NCBI GenBank assembly: GCA_017163975.1
Contig: JAFFSR010000009.1
Location: 868,001 to 932,000, forward strand
Length of the DNA: 64,000 bases
Reading direction: 5' to 3'
Source: Anastatus disparis
Taxonomy: Eukaryota; Arthropoda; Insecta; Hymenoptera; Eupelmidae
Part shown: positions 9,526 to 23,038 of the stretch, piece by piece
Layout: every line of letters begins with the position of its first letter
Numbering within the stretch: the first letter of the stretch is position 1
Position numbers and translations under genes: made by a program
Notes under the pieces: model-generated
What the model was told of the DNA's origin: nothing
What the model saw: only the letters and a program-made list of their open reading frames with translations
Database searches by the model: none

Positions 9526-12500
9526 GAACATAATATTATGTATTGAAAATTAATTTTTAAATCGTCTTGATAAATGATTATGATGAAATATAAATTATTG
9601 AACTTATCTTAATCGCTTATAACGAAGTTAATGCATTTTTCATAAGTTGTCACGTTAAAATAATTTTCAAATCTTCGAAAAAGTTTAAACTTTTATAATA
9701 AAAAATATTTTATTATTAATACATTCTACTATAAGCAAATAAAAAATATTATTTGAGGTAAATATTATATAAAATATGAACTCACCTTGTTGTAAAGCTC
9801 GCAGAAAATTTTTCGACTACTCTCTCATTCGGTGCATCTTATCTGCTGCAGAAAGTCTTTTTCGTTTATTTCTCCAGTCCTGTAACAAGAAAAGCAACAG
9901 TATTATATTCTCTCTCCATACAAAGCTGCTAGCTGTGTTGTATGCGCTTGTGCAAGCTTGCGATAAAAATTGTCCATTGGGGCAATAAATAACCTTGGCT
10001 ATATAGGACTCTGAGAAAAGGGGGGAGAAAAGGTAAATTATAGATTTTATATTTGGCAGGAAGTATCGGGCCAAAGAAAAACGTAAGCGCTCTCAGAAGG
10101 GGGTGCGTAATTCACTATGAAAATTCATCCCTTCGACGCTGGGTTTTCTCTGTTACGGAAAAACGTAAAAAAAGAAAAAAAAAGGAAGGAATACTGGGAC
10201 GTTCGCGGAACTTTTCTTTAACGCGGCTCATGAATCATCGTTGGTCATAAATCGCCCTCGGCTGCTTCTTCTTCTCTCGGTCCAGCGGGAGAAAGAGTAA
10301 CCGTACGCGCATATATACATTGATAAAGTACCGTCGAAAGATGAGCCACCACAAAGCTTGCATTATTAGGCTTTCTTGTACGTATACCAACTTTGACCAA
10401 GTTTTGCATGTTCACGCCGGAGACTGACAACTCCAACGGGAGCACTTTACCCAAAGAATCCGTCTGAGGAATATCTTGAAAAAGTTTTTCTAAGCTTTTA
10501 CCACACCTCGAGCATAAACAAGGAAAAATTATAAGAGTGGATTAGAATTTTTTTTTTTCGCCTCATTTATTTTATATATGACTAATTTAGCTCCCTTTTG
10601 GCAAAATCTCCCTCGCGTATACACGTGTTCCGATCTATCCACGTAGCAATCTATTGCAATTCCCCTGTTTCACGTATTCCCCTGTTGGAAAGGAATCAAT
10701 TTCGTTTTTTTTTTCCTTCCCTATTCGTGCATGTATTTGAATATATAGCTGTGGGATATCATACCAGGATTCACATGCGTTATGATGGCGTATAGATTAT
10801 ATTAGTCTGTATAGGAATTGAAAAGCTAAAATTTAACATATTTTATTTTTAATTTTTAATTTCAATATATATGTTTTATTGTAATTTTCTAATGGAAGAA
10901 TTTATTTTTTTGTAAAAAGTAATATAATCGAAATGAAAAATAGAGAGCAAGTCGTTTCTTATTATAAAAATCAATATTTTCTTGAATTTTATTGCTTCGT
11001 TTTCAAAAAAAACTTAAAAAATTAAAAACTAAAAATTTTTCAAGTTCTATTTTTAAAGTTACTTTAAGTTTTTCTGAAAAGTGAAACGAGAAAATTAATT
11101 TTTCCCATCAGATAAAATTTTGCTTTTTATAATACGAGATGCGGTTTTTAATTTTTTAAAAAAATAAGCTCTTTAATTAAAAAAGGACAGATATATGCGA
11201 CCTCCTCTAACCATTAAATTTTGTATCGCTTTTATCAGAAAACCATGACAAATAGCTTATTTTGTTTGACTTTGGTTGATTAGAGTCAGTAACGATTATA
11301 GGAGGGAAAAAAAATTCAAAGAAAGTCTTAGCTCCTAGTAAAATATACGGATTTAGATGAGACTCTGGAGGCTGTTTTCTGGTAACCTAACAATGAAATA
11401 CCGGTCTCTCATAACTCATTCTAATCAACTCTCTCTCTCTCTCTTTCTCCCTGCTTTTCTGAGTTTCTCAAGAGTAAGTGAAATATATGAAAGGTCATAA
11501 AGTACTACAAGACTTCATCATTTTTGCTGTATGATAAAGAGTAGCTTAAGAAGACAAAAAATTTCTTAAGCAAACTTTTTAAATTTATTTTACCCTCAAA
11601 AATAAAACAACAGCCCGGCCTTTATTTATTTAATTTCAGTTTCAAATATTGTTTTAGTTGTTAATTAATAACGTTGAGCTTAGGTTTGAATGTTTCATTA
11701 TATTTAATTATTAATAAATCATCCCTACGTAAATAATTAAACTAATAAACATAAATATTGGATTAGCAAACTAACGAGTTTCCCGCGCATGTATATTTAA
11801 TATCATATGCTTTCGGGGGGCTTATATTGAAAATTCAAATTTTAAAGTTATACGAAAATTCAAGTCTTTATCAGGTTGCACAAAGACACACAAATCCGCA
11901 TATGCATCGTACTTTTCTTCTCTTCCCCTTTAACGAAAAATAATCCCCTTGTATAATAATAACCAGATGAATATGCAGTGTATTACAACAGATTCTTTTG
12001 ACAATAATTTTCCATTCGCTCTTGTTTTCCCCGAGCTATCCTTATACCGCGCCCTTCTTCCTTTTCCTCCCTCTTCTCAACGACTCCATACAACTTGTAG
12101 AAACCATAAAGGTTATACAAGATAGAGAAAAGGGAGAAAGAGAGAGAAGGGATACACGTATATTTCATGGCTTGCGCATTGTACCGACAGAATTGTATAA
12201 AGAAAATAAATTATTGCGCTTTACCGAGGGTTCTCTTTCTCCATATACGGGCGAATGTGCGCTCGGTACACCCACAAAGATATCGCCGAGCTTTATGCGT
12301 ACAATAGTTGTGTTACATAGTCCAAACTTTCAGAAATGCCTTATATACTTTTTCAAAAACTTGTCTTTTGCCTGCGTGTAAGCTATTGTACTGTTTAATT
12401 ATTCTCTTATGTATTTTTGTACATATACGTTCGTTAAATTATTATAACAAGCTGAAAGTTTATATTTGCAAAACACGTGAAAACCACAATTTGGACAACT

Positions 12501-15500
12501 TAATTTAAGACTTTGTTATCCAATATTTGCCATTCTCGTGAAAACTTTGTCGCTCCTATTATTTAATTAGGGAGCTAAGAAAAAAGAAGAGAAAAAAATC
12601 GAGTTCTAGGAGTTTGGCATTGTATATATCTTTGTATATTGAACTTGTCTCAATTCTCTTAGTCTTTGCTCTCCTCGTCTTCTCTCGACTAACAGAACAA
12701 GCAGCAGCAGTTGAGCTTTGCATGCAACATTATGCAGCGCACATGGCCTATAAGAACGGAAACGTTTCGAATATTCGAGATATACACCTTTGGTTGGGTC
12801 TAGAGCCAAGAAAGCGCTGAGGAGAAAATCCTTAAACTTTTGAAATCCTACGTAGGACTTTTGCCTACATGCACTATATACTTTTCTCTTAAAAGTTGCG
12901 TTATGGCTGCTCTCCTCACTCCATCCTCGTTATATTCGTATTTTTATTTTTAAATGTAAGATGCTGAGTTCTGCTACTACTGTTACTGCTACGGTAAGAG
13001 TTGCCTCGCCACCGAATCTACTCAACAAAGTTTTCTGTTTAGATCCTGCAAACTCTCTATGTGTTTGTTTTTCCGAGAAAGTTTAAGCTCCCGAGCTTTA
13101 TTTATTAATATGTTAGTTTGTCTAATTTTATTACTTCCATCGTATACGGGCTTTTGCATACTTTGTGCATTTTTATTTGATTTTTTTGTTTCAAGCTTCG
13201 TTTTTATTGAAATTTATTAATAAAAGGGAATGCAATTTTTTCCACGCTGTTTTCATTATAAATAATCAATGAAAAGAAAGTATGTCGGGAATTCAAATGA
13301 AAATTATATCGGAAATAAAAGTATTTGATTTATTAAAATATTCTAATCCGCGGTATTAAATCCTTTCTGGTCAAATCCATACGATCATTAACCTTTCAAT
13401 ACCACGTTTTATTAAAAAAAAAAAAAAGAAAATACACCTGCACAACTTTCAACAAGTTCCAAATGAAATATATTCGAATTCGCATAAAGAATTTTTATTA
13501 GTTTTAATTCAAAAAAGTAAGAAATGATAAACTAATAACATGTTTTCCATAAACTATAGCTTGTAAAGGTATAGGAACGACTATTAATCAGACACGTAAG
13601 CTTCTTCAAAATGCTCGCCAATTGCTTTGAAGCACGCAATCGCATTTTAATCTAATCCTTTTATTTATTCTTTCGCAACGAACGATAGACACTTTGGAGT
13701 ACGCCATTTATCCCTTTCGATTTTTTCTTTCTTTTATTCATCCTTTCGAATGACTGTACAATAGGGTAAAACACAGTATCGCTATTGACAAAGGTATTAT
13801 TGGCTGAATATTAAAAATGTAATCTGAATATTAAACTTTTTTTTATCAAAAATTTTATTTAATAACAATTACAATGATTGATTATGTCAATCAATTAATT
13901 GTTAAAAATTTACATTGTTTTATTGATACGAGTTAAAATTTTAAATCGTTAAAATTGATGAAAGAGTATTTTGTAAATTATGAAATGAAGTTAACAAGTA
14001 ATCGACTAAAAATTCCAATTATTGTTATTTTTAAATAAAAATATTATTAGTAAATGTAATATTCAACAAAAAATTCTCAAATTTATTTTTAAAATTGTAT
14101 GCAACATTTTTTTATGGTTTTTAATTATTATTTATTGAGCGCAGCATTATTCTCGTGGTTTTCGTCACATTTCAGTCCAGCCAAAAAAATGTTGCTAAAA
14201 AATGACTAGAAGAAACAGTTTACATTATAGATGTATTGATCTGCATTCTAGCTATATTTCTGTTTTATTGGCTGTTTCATTTAACTGGAAATTATAATTA
14301 AGAATTCAGCTAGATCAAGACAGAAAAATTGAACCAAATTTTCAACTAAAAATTTAGCTGCATTTGCAATTATTACAAGTACTTCAAGCCCAAAATAAAA
14401 GCTTTTTGTATGAATAAAAAGCCAGAATCTGCAACAGAATAAATAGTAGTAAAATAAAAAAAATCAACAAAATGAATTTGTGAATATGGGAGATTAGGAT
14501 TTTTTATTGTAAAGTCTCATTTATGTGAAATTGTTATTTGCAAAAAACTTTTTTTAAAAAGAAGTGCAATAATTATTGCGCAATAATATCTTTTACACAG
14601 TAACTTTAGCCCGGTAATAGTTGCAAAACCGCGGTAATAGTGAAATTTTCATTTGAATTTTTTAATTTCATCCTTTTTTTAAGTTAAATTTTCCTTTTTC
14701 ACCGACCATAGTCCATACAAACATTTAATTAAAAATAATATTAAGATTTTAAGTATTCATAATTTTTTCGGCTTTCAAGGATAGCAGACGATGGTGGAAA
14801 CCACAATGATACGCTTTTTTACCTTTTGTAAAAATAAAATACGAATGCACATGTCGGTCTGAACTTGATAATATATTCATGAGGAAAGTAGAAAAAATAA
14901 ATTTTGATGAGCTTTTCACTTAGAAAGCAATAAATGTAACGACATTCAATTGCCATTTATTGACAGTACGATTGAGTACTTGTGATAAAAATAAAGCGAA
15001 AAAAAAGGCAGTAGTAGAGAACCGCAATAGATTAAATTTTTGCAAATGAGCTTTATATCAAAGAAGCTCGTTTATATCCTTTATAAAGCTATAGACAGTA
15101 TCCATAAAAAAAAAGTACAATGAGTAGCATTTTCTTGATAGTACTTGGAATATGAAGTCAGTGCAGCTCATTTCGTTGAGCGCCATTTCAATTTGACTGA
15201 AACGTTTGCCTACTGTATACGTGGGTATGTGTGTGTGTGTAAAAAGAGATAGGCGGCATTAAAACCCTAACGACCGAGAGATAGATGAGGGAGAGAAAAG
15301 CCTCTCTCTGACAATAAACGATGCTATACCGATGGATTACTTGCTCTCCAGAGGTACGGATTCTTGGCCTGTGTTGTATTTGGAATAACGATGCAAGAGT
15401 TAGACCTCTTATTTTGGATTGCATCACTCTCTTCTCTCTCTCTCTCTCTCTCTCTCTTTGGAATGAAATGGTTTTTCAAAGATCGAATTGATGTTGCAAC

Positions 15501-18379
15501 CGATGCACTTCATTTGCAATTTAGTGCAACTTTTCTAAAAAAGTTCATCGAAAAGTGAATTACTATTCGATGTTTGTAGATTAATGAAAATTGAGTTGGA
15601 AATCATGATAGGGTAAAACGTTAAAGAACAGAGGCTTTTGTCAATTCATCACGTAGGGAAACTTACTTTCTTAAACCTAAAGATAATTAACCTGCTAAGG
15701 ATAATTAATTATTTTTTTATATTATTATATTTGATTGAAAGTTTTTGTCGTAGTTTAACAAGACATGATATACTATCTATCGAGGTAACTGAGAAAAGCC
15801 ATAAAAATAATTAAAACTATGTTTTTCATATATCCATAATTGATAATATAGAAAACCTTTGTAAAATTTCTCATCACTGATAAAAAATTAAAACTATATT
15901 TTAGGTTGATTAAGCGTACGTAAATAGTTTTCAATCATCTAGTTTTACAACTTTGCTTTGTATTTTATCATATTCCGTGCTTTGCACGATGCATGACATA
16001 ATACAATCTGCTTTTCTATTCTTCAGAATTCAAATAGAACATGATTAATTTTGTAATTATATTCATTGGAAAAGTTTTTATAATTTACGTCATTGTATTT
16101 TAATCATTCGTTGAATAATTAAAATTAATTTATACATTATTTTCGAAGTTATTGAATAACAGAATTTTAGATTACATTCAGTTGGTATTCAATGAGTTTT
16201 GAAATCTTATGTTTAGCTTAAAATATTAACATTTTTAACATCATAAACATATCTGAACATATGAAGTTATCATACATGTAAATTTATATATGTATTATAT
16301 ATGTAATGTTAATGTGTTTAACTGAATCTGAAATTCTCGAGCGTATTGAACTAAACGCCGAAACATAAGTTCCATTTTTTTTGACTTAAACCATTTCCAA
16401 AAGTTTCAAGAAAATACATGACCAAAACTTTTGGTATTTTTTTGGTTAAGATATAAATCAAGCTGAGTTTAACAAAGTTAAATATTTAAAATCTTGAAAT
16501 AAAAATCATTCAAATTTTCGTTAAATTAATCTTATCTTTATTTCATACATTGAAAAATATAAAAATGAAAAGAAATATGGAAATTCTTATTTTACAAGTT
16601 TCCATTATTAAACATTTAAAAGGAAAGTTCGAAATGATAATTGCAAAGTTGCGCAAAGTAAAAAATAACAATTCTCCAATATTTTTGCATCGATTCATTC
16701 CGTAATGTTTCAACATTTCCATTGATATTCGTTCGGATTATTCGTTTTTCTTGCGCAAAGTTAAAAAATTCGCGCTTCCCTTGCTAAAGTGTTGCGAGAA
16801 TCATTTGTATTATTGTTTTTGTCGATGAGAATTGTAGCGCTCGAACGCGCGACCATTAATATCGTTTCCGACGCCGTTTGTTTTCAGATTGTCGATGTTA
16901 AAATACTTCGATAGTTTTTCGTTACGTTAAGTAAACTCCAGCTTTAAAGCTCGATAAAATAGAGGATTATTTTAAACTTTAACGACGAATTTTGAAATTA
17001 TAATGTAATATTGAAAAATTGAAAATCACACTTTGTAATTTAAAATTTAATGTTTCAACGCCCTACATCCTAAAGACTTTTAAAGTGGAAGCTTCTTACT
17101 TCCCAGGACAATTAAACAAATGTTTAATCCTGTTATCCATCGGATATATCTAATATACACTTTCAATTAGCAAAAGTACTTTTCTTATACAACAGGAAGT
17201 TCGTAACATTAACGTTTTTGCAGACTTATATAAACTCGCTCGATAAATCGCTTCTCCAAGAAGCTCCACATAGTGACAATGAAGTTTGTGTTTTGCACAC
17301 TCGCGCACACACTTACCAAACCAGCCCAACCACAAGCTTATTTATGGATACATATATATACACGTGCATGTATGTTTTACACTGTTAATGGAAGAGAAGC
17401 GCGATGTACGATGAGAGGTTATTAAGGCATTCTCAAGAGCGTTCTTTCGTCTCTGTGGAATAAAATTCCTTGTATTCCCAAGTTTCGGTTGATTGTGTTA
17501 GGTAAATTAAAGAAAATTCAGAGATTTTAAATAATCTTGAGAACACATTAATTTGGGTAATCGGTATGAATATCTTAATGCTTATGTACAGAATGGTTTT
17601 ATTTTTATAATAAACCTAAGTTTCTGTTTCATGTTAATTAAAGTTTTTGTTTTATAGATTTTGTGTTTCAAAAAAGAGGTCCAATAAAAAAACTATTTAA
17701 ATTTAGTGAAGAATTTTGAACTATAAAACATTTTAATTCATCAATTTTTAGTGGAATAAAATTCTTTTACAAATTAATTTAAATTTTTTAAAGTTTTAAA
17801 GTTTCGACTATTTTTTTATCTTGTTTCATAGACTATGCACTTTTTTAATTGTTTTTGATAAATCTATGTTATAAATAAACTCACGAATTTAAATTAAACA
17901 AAAGATAATAAAAGTTAATTATTTAAATTTTTGGAACTAAAAATATTTCTATAATAATTACCATGAAAATCATAGTAATATTGAAACAAAATAGTTTCCA
18001 GGAATTTTTACAGACAATTTTTCACATTATGTCTGTACGGCATATAAAATATTTATAGAATCGTACATAAATTTTACCTTCACATCTAATAAAAATTATA
18101 ATAATTTTTTTTTAATTGAATGAAAATTTTCGAGAGTATTAAATAATTTTTATTTCATTTCTATAAAAAATTTATCCTGATATAAATCATGAGAGATGTG
18201 CGTTAATTTTTATCCGTCCGGTAAATTCAAACTTGTAAGCATTTGTTTTAAATACATTTTAAGTCCTTTTCAACAGATTTTAACAATCTGTCATTTTTAC
18301 TCAGATACACCTATAATTTTTTAGATTACTGATCGTTAGGGTATTTTTAACGATTTTTATTGTAATTTTTATATACATA

Positions 18380-18400
18380 TTTTCTCCGTGTATAGATTTT
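18380..18400. repeat. Isolated MITE-type end (TTTTCTCCGTGTA)
   Basis: The sequence resembles, in reverse complement, the TACATGGAGAAAA ends at 8235 and 25275. It is followed inward by AAAAATTACAATAAAAATCG, like the inner sequence of the 25-kb element. I could not find the matching left end, so the element is either decayed or longer than I can see. Confidence 0.3.
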
Positions 18401-18774
18401 AATGACCAATTTTTTTTTTATCGTCGACTAAAACCCAATGGTTCAGATAAATCTCATGTTGTTGAATTCGGCAGCTTATTTGTATGTTGTTGAGTGTTTT
18501 CCATACACATAATTTCCAACAGGTGACGAAAAAAAAAATAGAATTCTACAAACAGAGAAATAATCATTAGTACGTATTGGAATGCACGCATTCGTAAAAA
18601 AAAAGTGGTATACGTGTTCAGGAATAAACGTAGCACTTCATTAACGTGTTTGATCATGCGACGTGAATGCCGGTACTGTTCTCTCAAACTATCGTCCATC
18701 ACACACTAGTTTAATCAGTTTCGAGGATTATACGAGGCCTCGCTTCGTATTCATCCTATCGATTTTTATCTGCT

Positions 18775-18792
18775 CTATATATATATATATAT
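18775..18792. repeat. (TA)n microsatellite
   Basis: A short uninterrupted TA run within a GC-richer patch at about 18640-18950. Confidence 0.85.
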
Positions 18793-19325
18793 TCTTTTCG
18801 AAGAATTCCTGACTCTGCTATTCATAACCGATTGTTGATGATTGGACATGAACGTTCAATGAGTTTTGCGTGCGTAGCTGTGTACATGTTCTCTCTTTTT
18901 TGAGCTCGAATATTGACACTCATCGTTTTCGGCTAATTTTCCTCGAAACGTTCAAATATATCATTTCTTTTTAATGCTACTTCAGCATATAATGCTTAAA
19001 CAATTTTAAGGCTTTATAATTCAAATTATTAACTTTGTTTACTTTTGCTTATTTAAATGGATAGGTAATATTAAAAACCATTTTAAAAATAAAAGTTTTT
19101 AAAAATAGACTTCTAAGGAAATAAATAAATAAGATTAAAATAAATGTTTAAAGTAATTAAAAAAATTTTTTTTAATGCACACTGAAAGAAATATTATAAT
19201 AAAAAGTACTTTTACTTTAGTCATGTGAAAACGTTGTAGTATAATACACATTATTATAAAAAAAAATGAAAAATTACTATTTTAAAATGAGACATTCAAT
19301 TAAACTCTCTAAACTTAAATTAGAA

Positions 19326-19520
19326 GAGGTCTATAGTGGCTCAGTCGGTAGAGCGGTGGATTCGTAATCTCGAGGTTCCGAGTTCGAATCCCGCTCTCGA
19401 CATACAAGCATCACTGTACGTTACATATGCTTTGTTCACAATCACACTGATGACCTCCGTCGCTAATTATCATCGTAATGATGGTATAAATACAGCGATG
19501 TTAAATTAAATTAAAAAAAA
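19326..19520 (+). mobile_element. tRNA-derived SINE, copy 2 (best preserved)
   Basis: The head (19326-19401) has an A box TGGCTCAGTCGG at 19337-19348 and a B box AGTTCGAATCC at 19381-19391, as in RNA polymerase III internal promoters. The anticodon loop reads TTCGTAA, so a tRNA-Thr(CGT)-like ancestor is possible. The acceptor, anticodon and T stems pair poorly, so it is not a functional tRNA gene. A body of about 110 bp (ACATATGCTTTGTTCA, CCTCCGTCGCTAATTA) matches the other two copies. It ends in a TTAAATTAAATTAAAAAAAA tail. No target duplication is clear. Confidence 0.85.
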
Positions 19521-21256
19521 GTTTCAAAATTCAGGATTGCAAATGAACTTAGAAGCACCTATAGCTTTTACATCACAATAATGTGTGTTATGCCATGTGA
19601 TCGAAGTAAGACAGTAATTCTCATTATATTTCATCTTCGCCAACTTTTTAATTTTGTATTATTCAAATATACGCTTACTTAAATTTTAAATTTTTTTAAA
19701 ATTTTGTTTTTTTAAAATAATTATTTAAAAAATAAATAAAAAAAATTATTTACATAACATACATAATATTACATAAAAACAAATTTGAAAAATGTATTTT
19801 TATTGCTCGAGCACGGTTATTAACTATATTCATCAATGTTTATAAACATTTTGATCGTTTAATTGCCGCAGTTTTCATTCGTACCATACTATAAAGTTGA
19901 TAATAACCTTGTTAAGCAGTACTGAAAATTAAATGGTGAAAAAAAAAGTGTTTTTTATGGGTGTAAAGCTTCAATTACCATTCATTGATATCAATTGGTA
20001 TAATTTGCACTATTGTTTGACAAGATTGTTATTAATTCTTTTGAGCAATGTGAAATGCAGCTCGTTAAAATTCAATGTTCAGAATTTGCCATTAAATTTA
20101 TCGTGTTGCCAAAAAAAAAAAAAAACGAAAATAAATTGATGCATCATTTTAAATTATTTATGAGATGATATTTTTAAAGATAATAACTAGATGGCAATTA
20201 AGGATGGATAATTGCAAAAATTGCGTATCGTACGTTAATTTTCATTAATTTAATATTTTTCAACATAAAATTTAAACTCGTCCGTTAAAAATCATGGATG
20301 AAATTTTATGTCAAAATTCCCATAAGAATTTATTACGAATATTATTAATGTAACAATTATAAATTACATAAATATTGAATCTTCGCTGTTTTATAATTTC
20401 TTGAGATCTGAGAATTTCGAATTTCAATAATTATCAATACCTCGTTTTTATAAAAATGGCAAAAGAAGGGGGATTTTGGGGTGTAAACTTTTAGTTTCGT
20501 AATTGTGTATTTTATTTTTCGTTATGAGAGCCAAAAAAACGCAACAAAATTGTGATTTTGAGATTACAATGGCAAAAAATGACAAACTAGTTGTTACTTA
20601 CAATTTAGTGCATATAGTTTATTAAAAAAATATTTTATCATATTCACAGTTACTTTTAAAATGTTTGTTATTTAATTTTAGCAATACTTAAATTTCTTCA
20701 AAATAGAAAACTAAAACTAGTATTAATATAAAATGTAATAACTAAAAAATATTATGCGATTAAACTGATTTCCTCGAAAATTTTGAACGCTTTATTTGTT
20801 CGTGACTAGATTTGATTTCTTTGAATGTGTATATCTACCAAAAGCGCAGAGTTGATTGTTGGATAATTATTTAATTGTGGTAAAGTAGAGCTGTAATTAC
20901 AGGTGCAATTCACCACGATTTCCTGTGGTCGTTGTCGTCGACGACAATGAAAAGAGGGACGAACACAGAGAGATGTAATTCTTTTTCGATAAATCGTTAG
21001 CAACTCAGTTGAAGTACAGTTTTTTTTCTCTTCTCTTTTTTTTCTTCTTTTATTTCTTTGAATTCCTATTATTGTAGGTTGTCTTTAACTTGAACTGTTT
21101 CTTCATCTTTCTTGAAGCAACGACGACTACGACGAGATATCCCAACATGAAATGCGCGAAACTTTAAGTGACAGCAAAAGTAACTCACTTATCGCAAAGA
21201 TAAGTGTTTAATCTTTGTTCTAATTAATCCCACTTAAAAACTTATCTTCTCGCTCG

Positions 21257-21287
<31 letters not shown>

Positions 21288-22692
21288 TGCGCTCCCTTCA
21301 AACTGTACAATGTTCTACAAATGCTTTATTCGTAGGGCGTTCTTTAAATTAGTTGTCGCTGACGTATATCTTATAAGAATGCGCAGCTTGTTTCTTTTAG
21401 TTATTTGTTGAGCTTTTTTTTTATGCGGTGCATGCGATTTTTTTTTATTTCGTATTGTGGAATTTTATGTTTTCAATTTTCGAAAATTTACAGAATTATT
21501 TTCAAATTTCAATTAGGAATGCTTTGTTATAAAATTACGTTTCTTTGTCGAACAAGCTTGTTCAATTGATTATTTAATTATTTGATATTAATTTATCAAA
21601 ATAACAATTGTAAATTGATTGAAAGCTTGTAAATTAAAGCAAAATGAATATTGTTTGAAAAAATATTCCAGAATATCTCTGGAAAATTTAGAATTTATAA
21701 TTTCATTGTACCCAATTTATTTATAAATTATTATCTGTAAATCATATTTGGCAAATTGAATATAATATTAGCTTACAAGCGCCCATAACCAATAATTTTC
21801 TCTTTTCCAGTATTATTAAATTTCGGTTATAATAGTTGGTTATTCATTTAAAATTAAATAACAGTTTGGTATAATTATTATGCATATTCAAAGAATAATT
21901 ATATGTAAATTTAAACTAATTAATGGAATCTATTGAATTATTAACACAACAATTTCTTTAAAGTAAAAAAGCTATATTCTTTCATTTTTTATTCAGAGAT
22001 ACGAACTAATTCAGCGTATTATAACGTTATATCGTGCTATTGTTTATTCTTATGATTTTAAGGTAATTTTATGCTAACTAATAATACTAAAAATGCTGAG
22101 AGGTAAAAGAATTAATTATAATTTTTTATTGTTCAAGTTAACTTTTAGTATTGTTTTATTATTGTTGCGAAACAATTGCTCATTTAAAAGTAGCCTTTTT
22201 AATTTTTATTATTATTGGATAAATATGTTACACAAAGAATAAAATATCATGTTAATTCTATAAAAGAAATAATCAGTGATTTTCTAGAAAAAAGCTTTGT
22301 GTAATTGCTCTAGATTTTAATTTTTTTTAATGCATTTTTTATAGTTAATATATCCTTATTCAAGATAATCACTCTACTGTGTAAAATAATGAGTAAATTA
22401 ATTGAAAATAATATTAAAAATGTTTTGATGCCATCTGGAGTAAATAGTGAAAAAATCGCTTTATTTGAAAGTATTAAATCGTTCGAAGCTTTTTCATGAA
22501 AATGAACAAGTGAATAATCACTTTTTTGGGTCGGAGATTTTGCGAGTAATAAAAATTTTTCATAATTTCTGATACAAATTTTGTACGTCATTTGTTAATG
22601 AGATTTCAATCGTTATTTTAAAACAATAAACACAAATTACTTTCTGACGTTATATTTAAAACAAAATTTTTTGTTTAAATCATTTGTTCATT

Positions 22693-22732
22693 CACTTGTG
22701 CACATGTATGAGTATGCACATGTGTGCAAGTG
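22693..22732. repeat. Inverted repeat CACTTGTGCACATG
   Basis: CACTTGTGCACATG at 22693-22706 and CATGTGTGCAAGTG at 22719-22732 are complementary at 13 of 14 positions around a 12-base spacer. It lies in a TG/CA-rich patch, so it may have arisen from alternating purine-pyrimidine sequence rather than selection. Confidence 0.6.
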
Positions 22733-23014
22733 TGTGTACATATGATAAAAAATCTGGTCAAAAATCTATATGATGTAAAATATCCAGCAATTACAAACAC
22801 AAAGTAATCTCTTTTTGAAAAAAAAAAATTTTTCACTGTAACAAAAGCAACGATTCAGCTCTGCAGTATTATAATAGATTTTGAATAAAGGGGTAAAACG
22901 GGAATAAAAAAAAAGCTAGAGTAGAGATAGGAAAATTGGATAGACGTAGGAGACTATATAAATTGATGTATATACATGTATGAGTACTAATGGGCAAGCA
23001 TGTTGACAAAGGTC

Positions 23015-23038
23015 ACATGAACGCTCTTGCGTTCATGT
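23015..23038. repeat. Perfect 10-bp hairpin ACATGAACGC-TCTT-GCGTTCATGT
   Basis: An exact 10-base inverted repeat with a four-base loop, in a CpG-richer patch. No T-run follows and the context is eukaryotic, so it is not a bacterial-type terminator. Its function is unknown. Confidence 0.75.

Larger units (their letters stand above)
9526..19181. other. Gene-empty stretch with GC-richer patches
   Basis: AT-rich DNA interrupted by CpG- and pyrimidine-rich patches at about 9780-10500, 10600-10800, 11880-13100, 15130-15560 and 17100-17480. Microsatellites include (TC)n at about 11430-11446 and 15433-15457 and (GT)n at about 15229-15240. An exact 12-bp palindrome TCCTACGTAGGA lies at 12846-12857. 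A pair of direct repeats CGGTAATAGT lies at 14612-14621 and 14632-14641. At about 10985-11095 a loose inverted repeat (TTCGTTTTC... against GAAAAGTGAAACGAG) is visible. No frame looks like a conserved protein. Confidence 0.55.

Noticed and set aside
19326..19401. Functional tRNA gene (Thr-CGT-like)
   Set aside because: A and B boxes are present, but acceptor, anticodon and T stems do not pair properly, and the sequence continues into a body and A tail shared by two other copies. It is a SINE head.
22310..22591. 93-codon minus-strand frame with a hydrophobic segment
   Set aside because: AT-biased composition, no recognisable family, and length within chance for about 64 kb read in six frames.
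23015..23038. Rho-independent terminator
   Set aside because: A perfect hairpin, but no T-run follows and the DNA is eukaryotic in every other respect.
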